Positions 23,156 through 32,215 of a DNA stretch of 43,480 nt are shown here, piece after piece (position 1 is the stretch's first letter; the number at the start of each line of letters is the position of its first letter). Source of the DNA: Candidatus Bathyarchaeota archaeon (GTDB lineage: Archaea > Thermoproteota > Bathyarchaeia > Bathyarchaeales > SOJC01); the NCBI GenBank assembly GCA_020352645.1, contig CP070683.1:623434-666913 (forward strand). The letters are read 5' to 3'. The position numbers and the translations under genes are program-made. The notes under the pieces were generated by a model that ran no database searches, was not told the origin of the DNA, and saw nothing but the letters and a program-made list of their open reading frames with translations.

Positions 23156-24160
23156 CTAGATCCGGAATTTCCCATCTTTCAAAACTTGTCGTGTTTCTCC
23201 AGCTGCGCTAGTTGCCGTCACGCTCGGCTTCGATATGAGGAAATCCATATGGTTACTCGAAGGGTTCTTTCCTCCAGGCATATCTAGGTTGTTTCCAAAG
23301 GCTATGTGAACTGTCTCGTTAATCTTCTCCGTTTCCAGAAAGTCATTCAGGGACTTGGCTTTTGGATTTACTCCAAAGGCAAATTCACCGGTCACTTTTG
23401 CCCATTGGTCTGTGTTGAGTGAGCTGCTGACTTGTTTGGCAGTTGCTTTGTCTTCTGAAGTAACCTTTGTTACTGTTCCTTGGCTCACTTCGAGAATAAC
23501 TGTCTTCTTCAAAGGTCCGATTCCGCCGATGGCCATATCGCATGCGAGTTTGCCTTCCATTGAATCCTCTATAGGTGCGACAAGTACTTCTCCAGTTGGT
23601 AGGTTCATCCACTTCATCTGCTCCCAGTCAATCATCGTATCCGTGAAGAACTTTCTTCCTTCTGTGCTGAATGAGAGCGCTGTTCCAGAAGGAGAACTGA
23701 TCTCTATTCTGAACGTTCTGTTCAGGCTTCTCATAAGGCTTCGAGCTGTATCTTGCATCTTCTTGTGTTGTTCTCCAGTTAGTGCTAATGCACCGTCGCT
23801 CAACATTTCTAGGTTAACTCCTGGGCAATGGCCTAGGCGAGATCTTTTGTCTCTGGTCTCGAGATGAATGAGCTTAATCCTGAATGGTGTTTCTTGTCCA
23901 ATTCCTCGCAGCAAGTTTATGAACAGGTCTGGCTTCGAGGGGCTAAAGATTTCTAGGAGGTGCTTGGGCACTTCCTTTCGCAATCCTTTCGTGGTCTCCA
24001 GAGTGATTAACCTGGTCCAAAGTCCAAGGTTCAATGCTCCTTCAGAGAATGCTCTCCCAACCTCTAGCTTCACGTCATCACAGATAATTGCGACTCGTTC
24101 TCCAGGAGCTGCTTCTAGAACATGTTCAAATGCGTTTTCTGCTGCCTGCGACGGAATCAT
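23156..24160 (-). CDS. M29-type aminopeptidase
   Basis: A 334-residue protein resembling the thermophilic aminopeptidase (M29) family, metal-dependent enzymes that take residues from peptide N-termini. It has an N-terminal Rossmann-like part (PGERVAIICDD, GLWTRLITLET), then the catalytic region with LPTGEVLVAPIEDSMEG, VTGEFAFGVNPKA, VHIAFGNN and SNHMDFLISKPSV, which supply the Glu, His and Asp metal ligands usual for the family. It is slightly shorter than typical M29 enzymes (about 370-410). ATG 24160 is preceded by GAGG and GGTG; a TATA-like TTTAAATG is at 24199-24206. Confidence 0.72.
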   Translation of the reverse strand: MIPSQAAENAFEHVLEAAPGERVAIICDDVKLEVGRAFSEGALNLGLWTRLITLETTKGLRKEVPKHLLEIFSPSKPDLFINLLRGIGQETPFRIKLIHLETRDKRSRLGHCPGVNLEMLSDGALALTGEQHKKMQDTARSLMRSLNRTFRIEISSPSGTALSFSTEGRKFFTDTMIDWEQMKWMNLPTGEVLVAPIEDSMEGKLACDMAIGGIGPLKKTVILEVSQGTVTKVTSEDKATAKQVSSSLNTDQWAKVTGEFAFGVNPKAKSLNDFLETEKINETVHIAFGNNLDMPGGKNPSSNHMDFLISKPSVTATSAAGETRQVLKDGKFRI

Positions 24161-24233
24161 GCACCTGCCTCACTGCTTCTTATAGCTGATCGGTTCAGCA
24201 TTTAAAGTATGCTCGGACTGAGTTAGGTCGCAG

Positions 24234-25271
24234 TTAAAAACGTTTTTCTCTTTTCGGATATGGTTGGAAAGGGGTTCTTGGTTCTAGACTCACCCAGTCG
24301 GTGGATTTGTCTAGATTGGAGAGTGAACGTAGTATGTCAAAAGTCACCCAACGTGAGGCTTCTGGATGGGGGTTGTATTCCCAGAGACCATATGGTCCTT
24401 TCATACTGCTAATGAACCCTGCCAAGTCCGCCACGCGTTCATCACCTATGTTGGCTCCAATTCTCCAGCAAAGATCAAGGACAAGCGCAAGGTCAAACTT
24501 AGCAAAGAAGGTGAGGTATCCCCTCGATTGTTCGACGCCTATGGTTCGGGCGACTTCAAAACCTATGTTTTGCCTTTCTCGGGTTTCTCTCCCCAATAGC
24601 ATGTCAAGTGCACGTCGAGCCTCCGGACTGAATCGACGATTGGGATGAAGAGCCAAGCATATTAATGAAGCTGTTGTGTTTGATCTGCATCCCCATCTTG
24701 AATGGGCCATTCTTCTGTATCCAGCCACGTAACCATAGATTTCTCCTGCTTTGGCTGTTGGCCAAGCGCCATCGTGCAATCTCTGGTTCATCAACCATTC
24801 ATATGCATGCTCAGTTCGTGGATCTGTGGCGTATCCACATGCTGCTAGGCCTCTGAGTGGAATCGCGGTTTGAAGCGGCATCATTGTATATGGTCCCGGT
24901 AGCCGGCCTTCCTTCTCCCATTTTCTTGGTAATGGCCAGGCGCCATCGTCTTCCTGTTGTGTAAAGAGGTATTCTGCGCCTTTCTGGACTCTTGGGTGAT
25001 CCTTGTTCAAGCCCACATATCCTAGTCTGGTCAAAGCTTGAGATGTTGCTTGAATCGTTCCTCCGGGTGATGATATGTATAGGTCAGGCTCGCTCCATGA
25101 TCCATCCGGTTTCTGGAGATCGAAAAGGTTTGAGACAATTGGGTCTGTTTCCAGTAGGTCTTCTAGCTCTTGCGCTTCGCTGGTACTCTCAGCCTGTTTT
25201 AGGAGTTGATGAAGAACTAGCAATCTTAGGCTGGGAGAGGGATCTGCCAGCAGCAAGGCTGCCCAAGTCAA
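24234..25271 (-). CDS. Terpene-cyclase/prenyltransferase-like alpha-alpha toroid protein
   Basis: A 345-residue protein built of helix pairs with squalene-cyclase-type repeats: QKPDGSW (53-59), QQEDDGAWPL, QRLHDGAWPT and GPYGLWEYNP, plus TIQATSQALTRLGY and NTTASLICLALHP helices. The fold is the alpha/alpha toroid of terpene cyclases and prenyltransferases. The DxDD acid motif of squalene-hopene cyclase is not visible, so it may bind rather than cyclise a ligand. The start is TTG 25271, overlapping the tandem UvrA stop by four bases (TTGA), with the ribosome site GGAGGGAG inside the last UvrA codons; translation is therefore coupled to UvrA. Confidence 0.72.
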   Translation of the reverse strand: MTWAALLLADPSPSLRLLVLHQLLKQAESTSEAQELEDLLETDPIVSNLFDLQKPDGSWSEPDLYISSPGGTIQATSQALTRLGYVGLNKDHPRVQKGAEYLFTQQEDDGAWPLPRKWEKEGRLPGPYTMMPLQTAIPLRGLAACGYATDPRTEHAYEWLMNQRLHDGAWPTAKAGEIYGYVAGYRRMAHSRWGCRSNTTASLICLALHPNRRFSPEARRALDMLLGRETRERQNIGFEVARTIGVEQSRGYLTFFAKFDLALVLDLCWRIGANIGDERVADLAGFISSMKGPYGLWEYNPHPEASRWVTFDILRSLSNLDKSTDWVSLEPRTPFQPYPKREKRF

Positions 25272-28200
25272 AGCTCTCCCTCCATAACGCTCCTTATGTA
25301 AGACGCCGTTGGTGTGTTCTTGTTGGCGACGTTTTCGGGTGGGCTTGATGCGATGATTCGACCGCCATTGGGCCCGCCTTCTGGTCCGAGTTCTATGAGC
25401 CAGTCACACGATGCAAGGAGATGCGGGTGGTGTTCAATTACAATGACTGTATGTCCTTTGTGTACGAGTTTACGGAGTACTTTGATTAGTCTGTTTACAT
25501 CTTCTAGATGCTGGCCTACTGTGGGTTCGTCTAGAATGTACAGTGTTTCTGCGTTGGTCTTTTTTGAAAGCTCCTTTGCAATTCTCAGCCTTTGCACTTC
25601 ACCACCTGACAGTGTGTATCCTGGCTGACGGAGCACTAAATATCCGAGACCTACCTCCCTTGCAGCCTCCAGTTTTGCCCTGATAGCAGGTTCATGACCA
25701 AAGAGCTTGTGGACTTCGTCAATAGTAAGGCTGTTCAGCTCAGGAAAGGCCAGTCCTTTCACTCGTACTTCCCAGGCTTCTGGGCTACGGCCAGTTCCTC
25801 TGCATGTATCACAGGGTGAGTAGATATCTGGGAGGAAGCCCATTCTGATTCGAATTGACCCTCGACCATCGCAGGCTGAGCATGGGCGGCTAAGCTCTTT
25901 CTCATTCAGACCAAGGGCTTTAGCGTCGTCGCTTTCTGCGTATGACCTGAGCAGAGGCTTGAAAAGCCCCAAGAATTGACCTGGGCTCCAGATACCTTTC
26001 CGAGCTTGATCAAGCAGAATCGCCCTTGAGGGTGCTCCTTCAATTGTGTCATGCTTTCCAGGCTTCATAGGTTCGTAGGCAACGCTTGTTGTGATCTTCT
26101 TAGGCGCTAAAACCCGTCCGACCGTGTCGATCAGCAATGTGCTCTTGCCTGAGCCTGACACCCCGCAGAGTCCAACAAGCATCCCTAGTGGGATTCTAAT
26201 GGTTTCTCCTTTCAGATTGTGGGCTCTTGCGCCCCTTATCTCTAACCATCTTGGAGAAATCTGGGTTTGTCCAGCTCTCTTCAAATCCATACGACGTTCA
26301 CCTCTCATCCATTCTGCGGTGACGGTATTTCTTCTCATCATGCTGGATGGCTGGCCAACCGCTACAACCTCACCACCTGAAACTCCTGTTCCCGGGCCCA
26401 TGTCAATGATGTTGTCAGCAGCTTTGATGAGCATCAGATCGTGCTCGACCAGAACAACAGTATTCCCCTCATTTCGCAATTCCACTAATGCAGACAAGAG
26501 CGCCTCAACTTCAGATGGATGCATTCCTCGAGTGGGTTCATCAAGAAGTATTGTTAGGGACGTCAATCCACTGCCAAGCAATCCTGCGAGCCTGACTCTC
26601 TGTGCTTCTCCTGCAGACAGAGTTCCTGAAACACGGTTTAAGTGAAGGTATCCAAGACCTACTTGTAACAGAAATCGAAGACGTCTAAGGCCTTTCTTAA
26701 GGCTGGTCTCAGCCAATTCTGTCGTTGCTTCTTCGGACTGAACATTCTCAAGAATGTGCACAAGATCTGTTAATGGGATCTGACTGAGTTCATATACGTT
26801 TTTTCCACTTAGCGTAACTGCTAGGCATTCTGGGCGGAATCCTGTACCATCACAGCACTTGCAAGGCTGGGCTTCAGTATAGGTTCCTCCAACATCCCAG
26901 TCTCTAAGCCATCTATTATAGAAACCATTGAAAACTATCTTCGTAGTTCTCGCAGGTCGCTTGCGACTTTCGTAGGTTACAGTCAGCTGCTCAGGATCGC
27001 CAAATAGAAATGCGTTTCTAGCTTCAAGCGACATTTTTTTCCACGCGGTTTTGTGCGGGTCGAAGTCATATCTGACTCCAAGGGCTTGAACTTCATAGTA
27101 GCCTCCATTGTATGGTTTGCACAGATACCCTTGCGGGAAGAATCCTGGGGAATACATGGCGCCTGCGCATAAGGGTTTTTCTGGATTGACTATCAGTTTC
27201 TCAGGCACTGGAACTTGAAGAGAGCCTACACCATGACATTTGGGACAAGCTGCAGAGTATGTTGACGATGAGAAATGACGAGGCTTCGCGATCTGAGCTG
27301 TATTGCCGCATTTCAAGCAAAGCCAAAGATCGCTTCTTTGCATTTTAGCTCCACATTTAAGACAGTCTCTTTCTCCGATCAGGGACAGAAGAACGGCTAA
27401 GTGATGAGAAACTTCTGTTGCTGCTCCGACAGTTGAGCGTCTTCTGTATAGTCTGCGTCCAGGTGTGATGGAGACTGATACCCCTAGGCCGGTGATGGAG
27501 TTCACTGGAGCTTCAGGGCCTTCCCGCGTGCTTTGTCGCTCATAAAGGGACAACGTTTCAAGGAAGCGGCGTCGAGCCTCTGATTCTAACACATCTCGCA
27601 GCAAGCTTGATTTTCCGGATCCTGAAACGCCTGTTACTACAGTCAATGCGGATTTGGGAATGTCAACATCAATTCCCTTCAAGTTGTTTGCACGGGCATT
27701 TCTGACAGATATGGCATTTGATGAGCGGTATGGTTTCTCGCGTCTACCACCGAAGCAACTGATCCCTTCATCTTTCAGCGCTTGACTAGTTAGCGAGCGC
27801 CTCGTTTTGATTAATCCTGCAGGCGGCCCGGCATAAACCACTTGTCCTCCGTCTGGTCCTGCAAATGGTCCGAGGTCGATTATCCAATCAGCTGCTCTTA
27901 TGATGTCTGTGTTGTGTTCAACGACAACAATGGTTGCTCCGGCTCTCGCCAATCTATCTAGTACTTTGAGTAGACCCGAAAGATCTTTGGGGTGAAGGCC
28001 TGTGGATGGTTCGTCTAAGATCAGAAGGCGATTCAGCAAGATGCGTCTGCCAAGATATTTTGCGAGTTTCACTCTTTGGGCTTCACCTCCAGAAAGCGTT
28101 GGAGAGGGCTGTCCTAAGGTGAGGTAGCCTAAGCCAACTGTGGTTAAAGCATCAAAAACGCGTTGTGCGGTCTGCTTCTGTGTGTCCGGTAGCGAATTCT

Positions 28201-30136
28201 TCGCCAACAGCAGATTCCTAGCTTGGATGATAGGGAGGTTGTAGAAGTCAGCTATTGACAGTGCTTGTTCGCCGAAGGCCACTTTTGCGTCTAAGACTCT
28301 GTCTGAGAACCGCTGTCCCTCGCAGTCTGAGCATGGAATCCATGTAGACGGAAGATACCGCATTCTGACTTCAACTGCTCCCATTCCTTGACACTTTGGA
28401 CACGCGCCTTCAGGTCGATTGAAGGAGAAATGGGAGGGCGACAAGCCTGTTTCTCGGGCGAAGAGATCTCTTATAACGTCTGAGAGTTTCGTGTAGGTTG
28501 CTGGGTTGGATCGGGGGTTCTTTCCGATTGGGCTTTGATCTACCATTACGGCTTTCATTCCGAGTCCCTCGATAGATTGGCATCCTATTGGCGTTTGTTT
28601 GTTGATTGAAGGCGTCAAAACGTCTTCTATCAAGGTGCTTTTTCCAGATCCAGATACTCCAGTTATGACGGTGAGGCAGTGTAGAGGTATCGAAATGTCG
28701 ATATTTCTGAGGTTGTGTGCTTTAGCTCCATGCAGTTTTATGAAGTTCTCTGGTTTAGTCCGTCGTTTGGGCGTTTTGACTCGTTCCAGACGGCCAAAGT
28801 ATCGACCTGTGTCCGTAGGAGATTTCCACAGTTGGGAAGGTGTTCCGACGAACGTTACGTGTCCGCCTTTGGCGCCTGCCCCTGGGCCCAGATCTATTGC
28901 TTGATCTGCATATGAGGCAGCTAATCGGTCATGTTCAACGTATACCACTGGTCCAGGGAGGTTACGGAAGATAGGCAAGATTCGGGCAACATCAGCTGGG
29001 TGTTGGCCTATTGTCGGTTCATCTAGGACATGAAGAATGTCTTCTAAGCAACTGGTTAAAGATACTGCGAGGCGTACTCGCTGCGATTCCCCCCTTGATA
29101 ATGTGGGTGATGATCTATCTAGGTGAATGTATCCTAGCCCCACGGCTTTCAGAGCGTTCAATCTCATTTTGATTTCAGCTCGAAGCCGATTTGCAGTTTC
29201 AGGAAGTTCTGCTTGAGCAAAAAGAAATCGTGCTTCTTCAACTGACAGTGCAAGAAAGTCATTGAACCCCTTGTTCTGCCACAGAACAGAGGCGGCTTTT
29301 GGATCTAAGCCGCTTCTGTTGCAGCGATAACATCCTTTTCCTTGGCAGAACGGGCATGGGGTGTGGAAGTGTACTGGTTCGAGATCTCCTAGATATGTAC
29401 CACATTCATAACATGTCGGGGTTCTTGATAACACCGTGTCATGTTTTCCGTTTGAGATTCTTACTGCGGTCGCCCCTAGAAAAGCGATTGTTTGCACCGC
29501 CTTCAGAATCTGTTCAGTGGAGGCTTGTTTGTCAAAGTGTGCAATGGAGATCTCGATTGAGTGCGGTTCATAAGCATCTAGTTGCTGTTTTCTCCATGGT
29601 TGTCCATCTATTATAACGTTTTCAGGGGCGAACTCCGCGGTTAAGAGTTTAAGAAGTGTCTGATGGCAACCTTTGCTTCTTCTGACGAGAGGTGCATAGA
29701 GTGTGATGGGGCCTTTCTTTGTGAATGAGAGTATCTTGGCGATTATCTCATCTTGTGTCAGGGCCTCATTTTTCGCTTTGCAGTTAGGACAGTGTCTTGC
29801 ACCGAATCTTGCGAATAATAAGCGCAGGAAAGGATGGAGTCCTGAAGCAGTGGCGAGAGTCGAAAGGGGGTTACGATTGAGCGTGTTCTGTCGAACTGCA
29901 ACAGCAGGTCCTATACCTATCACAGAGTCAACTTGGGCAGGTGAGAGTCGCAGTGATTGTGCGTCAGTTGAGAATATCTCCAGAAATCGGCGGCGAGCTT
30001 CATGATACATTGTGTCAAATACTAGGGAGGTCTTACCTGAACCTGAGACTCCAGTGACTACCGTGAGGCCATCTGCAATATCGATATCTACACTTTTTAG
30101 GTTGTGCTCTCGAGCTCCCCTGATCTTTATTTTCAT
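25268..30136 (-). CDS. Tandem UvrA-like protein with four ABC ATPase modules
   Basis: At 1,622 residues this is nearly twice UvrA (about 940). It has four Walker A loops GVSGSGK[ST] (near 29, 494, 834 and 1322), four ABC signatures (LSRGESQRV, LSGGEAQRV, LSAGEAQRV, LSGGEVQRL), four Walker B/D-loop sets (LDEPTIGQHP, LDEPSTGLHP, LDEPTRGMHP, LDEPTVGQHL) and four EH switch histidines. Each half therefore holds a complete UvrA-type pair, including UvrA zinc modules (CPKCQGMG...CSDCEGQRF; CSACDGRG...CDTCRGTG). The first half keeps an insert like the UvrB-binding region. No uvrB or uvrC is in the window. It may be a covalent UvrA dimer for damage recognition, or a DrrC-like drug-protection protein. 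A TATA-like TTTATGCG is at 30185-30192. Confidence 0.9.
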   Translation of the reverse strand: MKIKIRGAREHNLKSVDIDIADGLTVVTGVSGSGKTSLVFDTMYHEARRRFLEIFSTDAQSLRLSPAQVDSVIGIGPAVAVRQNTLNRNPLSTLATASGLHPFLRLLFARFGARHCPNCKAKNEALTQDEIIAKILSFTKKGPITLYAPLVRRSKGCHQTLLKLLTAEFAPENVIIDGQPWRKQQLDAYEPHSIEISIAHFDKQASTEQILKAVQTIAFLGATAVRISNGKHDTVLSRTPTCYECGTYLGDLEPVHFHTPCPFCQGKGCYRCNRSGLDPKAASVLWQNKGFNDFLALSVEEARFLFAQAELPETANRLRAEIKMRLNALKAVGLGYIHLDRSSPTLSRGESQRVRLAVSLTSCLEDILHVLDEPTIGQHPADVARILPIFRNLPGPVVYVEHDRLAASYADQAIDLGPGAGAKGGHVTFVGTPSQLWKSPTDTGRYFGRLERVKTPKRRTKPENFIKLHGAKAHNLRNIDISIPLHCLTVITGVSGSGKSTLIEDVLTPSINKQTPIGCQSIEGLGMKAVMVDQSPIGKNPRSNPATYTKLSDVIRDLFARETGLSPSHFSFNRPEGACPKCQGMGAVEVRMRYLPSTWIPCSDCEGQRFSDRVLDAKVAFGEQALSIADFYNLPIIQARNLLLAKNSLPDTQKQTAQRVFDALTTVGLGYLTLGQPSPTLSGGEAQRVKLAKYLGRRILLNRLLILDEPSTGLHPKDLSGLLKVLDRLARAGATIVVVEHNTDIIRAADWIIDLGPFAGPDGGQVVYAGPPAGLIKTRRSLTSQALKDEGISCFGGRREKPYRSSNAISVRNARANNLKGIDVDIPKSALTVVTGVSGSGKSSLLRDVLESEARRRFLETLSLYERQSTREGPEAPVNSITGLGVSVSITPGRRLYRRRSTVGAATEVSHHLAVLLSLIGERDCLKCGAKMQRSDLWLCLKCGNTAQIAKPRHFSSSTYSAACPKCHGVGSLQVPVPEKLIVNPEKPLCAGAMYSPGFFPQGYLCKPYNGGYYEVQALGVRYDFDPHKTAWKKMSLEARNAFLFGDPEQLTVTYESRKRPARTTKIVFNGFYNRWLRDWDVGGTYTEAQPCKCCDGTGFRPECLAVTLSGKNVYELSQIPLTDLVHILENVQSEEATTELAETSLKKGLRRLRFLLQVGLGYLHLNRVSGTLSAGEAQRVRLAGLLGSGLTSLTILLDEPTRGMHPSEVEALLSALVELRNEGNTVVLVEHDLMLIKAADNIIDMGPGTGVSGGEVVAVGQPSSMMRRNTVTAEWMRGERRMDLKRAGQTQISPRWLEIRGARAHNLKGETIRIPLGMLVGLCGVSGSGKSTLLIDTVGRVLAPKKITTSVAYEPMKPGKHDTIEGAPSRAILLDQARKGIWSPGQFLGLFKPLLRSYAESDDAKALGLNEKELSRPCSACDGRGSIRIRMGFLPDIYSPCDTCRGTGRSPEAWEVRVKGLAFPELNSLTIDEVHKLFGHEPAIRAKLEAAREVGLGYLVLRQPGYTLSGGEVQRLRIAKELSKKTNAETLYILDEPTVGQHLEDVNRLIKVLRKLVHKGHTVIVIEHHPHLLASCDWLIELGPEGGPNGGRIIASSPPENVANKNTPTASYIRSVMEGEL

Positions 30137-30350
30137 CCGATTCAGCGCCGATGCGACTGCTGAGAGTGAGAATTACGTGCCCGCGCATAAATGTTGAGGA
30201 AACCTCTCCGTTACGCCTACAACTTGTTTCTTATGGATTTCCATTAAGCTGTTGAAAGGAGGATGCGACATCTTTTGGAATCTGTGCAAGACAAATGCGG
30301 ATACGTAGGAGCAATGGGCGTTGTATATCGAGCTGCTAATCATTCGTTTG

Positions 30351-30890
30351 TCACAATGCTACCCAACTTCTGATGAAGTTTCCAGCGACTAGACCGATGA
30401 GACAAAAGATCATGCCAATGGGAAACATGAATCTCAGAAAGCTCAGCAGTGCTGAATACAGAACCCATTCCCAACCGAAGGGGATTTGGCCAAGGCTCTC
30501 TCCATAAGATAGTGTGAACCAGTTGTAAAGAAAGATATAGGTGACAACTATTGCTGAGGACACGAGTATTGTTGTGAAGTATCCGTACACTAGATTCTTT
30601 GCTCTCTTTACAAAGACTCCGATCAGGGAGCTGATGATGAGTATTACGGCCAAGTCGAAATCGCCAAATGCTGGGCCTTCGCTGGTGCGCCAGGAGATTT
30701 TGTAGAAACTGAATTTCTCGTTCGTCAAATAGAAGGTGAAATGTGACCTGATCATGATTACGGATATTGCGATGCTCCAGACAGCGACTAGCGCAATAAT
30801 CCTCTTTCTCTTTGAGAATCTACTCCTCAGAGATGTGCTCCGATCTGCTCTTGGAATGTGAAGTTCGCTTGACGTGGAATGTGCAGACAT
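30351..30890 (-). CDS. Four-helix membrane protein, unknown function
   Basis: About 179 residues. A cytoplasmic basic N-terminus (SLRSRFSKRKR) is followed by membrane helices at about residues 32-50, 79-97, 106-128 and 148-175. No family recognised and no conserved polar motif in the helices. I prefer ATG 30890 over TTG 30923, because a TATA box (minus strand TTTATATG near 30944-30951) puts the transcript start at about 30920. No clear partner; the tandem UvrA gene downstream has its own promoter. Confidence 0.55.
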   Translation of the reverse strand: MSAHSTSSELHIPRADRSTSLRSRFSKRKRIIALVAVWSIAISVIMIRSHFTFYLTNEKFSFYKISWRTSEGPAFGDFDLAVILIISSLIGVFVKRAKNLVYGYFTTILVSSAIVVTYIFLYNWFTLSYGESLGQIPFGWEWVLYSALLSFLRFMFPIGMIFCLIGLVAGNFIRSWVAL

Positions 30891-31330
30891 TCTTAATTTC
30901 AACTCACATTTTACTGCGTTCAAGATAAGATAACGTGAGGACGCATATAAATCTTGTCCCTTACCACCTGCTCATCCTCCGCATGTCTGATGCAGCTCTT
31001 CATCTTTGGGGAGTCCGTTCTCTCACCACGTTCTCTTACCATGTTCTCACAAACTTTACAGGCATACTTGAGAGTATAAAACCCAGCGCACATTTCGTGG
31101 TCACAATTTGTGACTATTGAACGTGACTATCATGTAGCGACATGGAAATCTGCACGCGCATTTACATAACTGATGGTCCACTCAAGGCACTGTCAGGACG
31201 CGAGATTATCTGCCGAGCCGCAGCTGGAGAGTGTTAGAGTCAGGAGGCAGTCAACAGAATGTGTGTTGCTGATCTAAAGTATTACTCCAAAAGCCATAAA
31301 AAACAATCAGAAGAACTATGAACGATCACC
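30891..31330. other. Divergent intergenic region with several TATA-like sites
   Basis: Between the membrane gene (minus) and the secreted-protein pair (plus). TATA-like sites are near 30944-30951 (minus strand), 31072-31081 (gtataaaacc, plus) and 31297-31305 (ataaaaaac, plus, about 30 bases before the 31331 start). A 20-codon frame at 31259-31321 preceded by GGAGG ends beside the next gene; it might be a leader peptide or chance. Confidence 0.35.
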
Positions 31331-32209
31331 ATGTGCAGAAACTTGTGGATGCTCCTTGTTTCTACACTCATGATTACCTGTCTCTTGGCGTCTCCCATTA
31401 GCTACTCTGCAAAGAAGATCGCCGTTTCGGTGGCTCACGAAGTTGATTTATCCTCAGTTGAGAGGAAATCCGGAAACGCACCAACAAGCGCTGATCCAAT
31501 CTTCTTCGATGTCTACACGCAGTACCCTGCTCCTTTTGGCGGCCAGGGTGAAGACAAGCCGAGCGACATGTTCTGGCCCCAGAAAGAGTTAATCCTTTAT
31601 GTGAATGCAACATACGCTGGCTGGCCAGAGCAGAACGTTAACGCTGCTTTTGAGATTCTGTATTCTAACGGCTCTTGTTGTTCGGTGTTGTACAACCTTA
31701 CAGATGCGTGTGGTGTTGCGTTTGTTAGGACGAGATTGCCTTGGCCATGTGACAATTCCAGTGATCTTTTCGGGAAGTGGACCGTGATAGCGACCGCGAG
31801 TATCGCTGGAGAAGTCGCCAACGATACACTTGTGTTTCTTTACGACTACAAAGTTCGCATATGGGATACAACGAATACGGACAAGGCAGAGTATAAACAC
31901 TATGAGGAGATTCTAGTCACCCTGAACCACGGATCGCTCGCGATGCAACCCTATGAGATCACATTTACATTCACGGCAATTGATGCGTCTGGCTTCCCAT
32001 TTGGCTTTTCGTATGTCACCGTTGGAATCGGTGGCGCAGCGTGGGATCAGTATAAAAATAGAACGCTTCAATTGACGTTACATGTCGTGAAATGGGCACG
32101 CCCACCAACTGGCGAAATACATATAGGCGGTCTCAATGCGCTGCCGTGGGCAGGTGGGTCATCAGAAACGCCTGAACACGTACTGCAAATTTACATATTG
32201 GTGGAGTAA
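31331..32209 (+). CDS. Secreted protein, unknown function
   Basis: A 292-residue protein with a signal peptide (residues about 1-27, ending SPISYSA). The mature part is beta-rich with many N-glycosylation sites, a segment FFDVYTQYPAPFGGQGEDKPSDMFWPQKELILYVNATYAGWP and later GKWTVIATASIAGEVANDTLVF, which resemble immunoglobulin-like domains in archaeal surface proteins. Two neighbouring cysteines (NGSCCSV) and others could form disulfides. No catalytic motif. It is followed six bases later by a dockerin-bearing secreted protein, so the two probably form one transcript and act together outside the cell. Confidence 0.55.
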   Translation: MCRNLWMLLVSTLMITCLLASPISYSAKKIAVSVAHEVDLSSVERKSGNAPTSADPIFFDVYTQYPAPFGGQGEDKPSDMFWPQKELILYVNATYAGWPEQNVNAAFEILYSNGSCCSVLYNLTDACGVAFVRTRLPWPCDNSSDLFGKWTVIATASIAGEVANDTLVFLYDYKVRIWDTTNTDKAEYKHYEEILVTLNHGSLAMQPYEITFTFTAIDASGFPFGFSYVTVGIGGAAWDQYKNRTLQLTLHVVKWARPPTGEIHIGGLNALPWAGGSSETPEHVLQIYILVE

Positions 32210-32215
32210 GCACGG

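Noticed and set aside
26091-29616. Several long plus-strand frames opposite the tandem UvrA
   Set aside because: They are antisense shadows of the UvrA coding strand; the UvrA motifs fix the true frame.
30263-30373. 36-codon plus-strand frame after AAAGGAGG
   Set aside because: The ribosome site lies only one or two bases from the ATG, it overlaps the end of the opposite membrane gene, and the CGYVGA similarity to amidotransferase starts is too short to mean anything.
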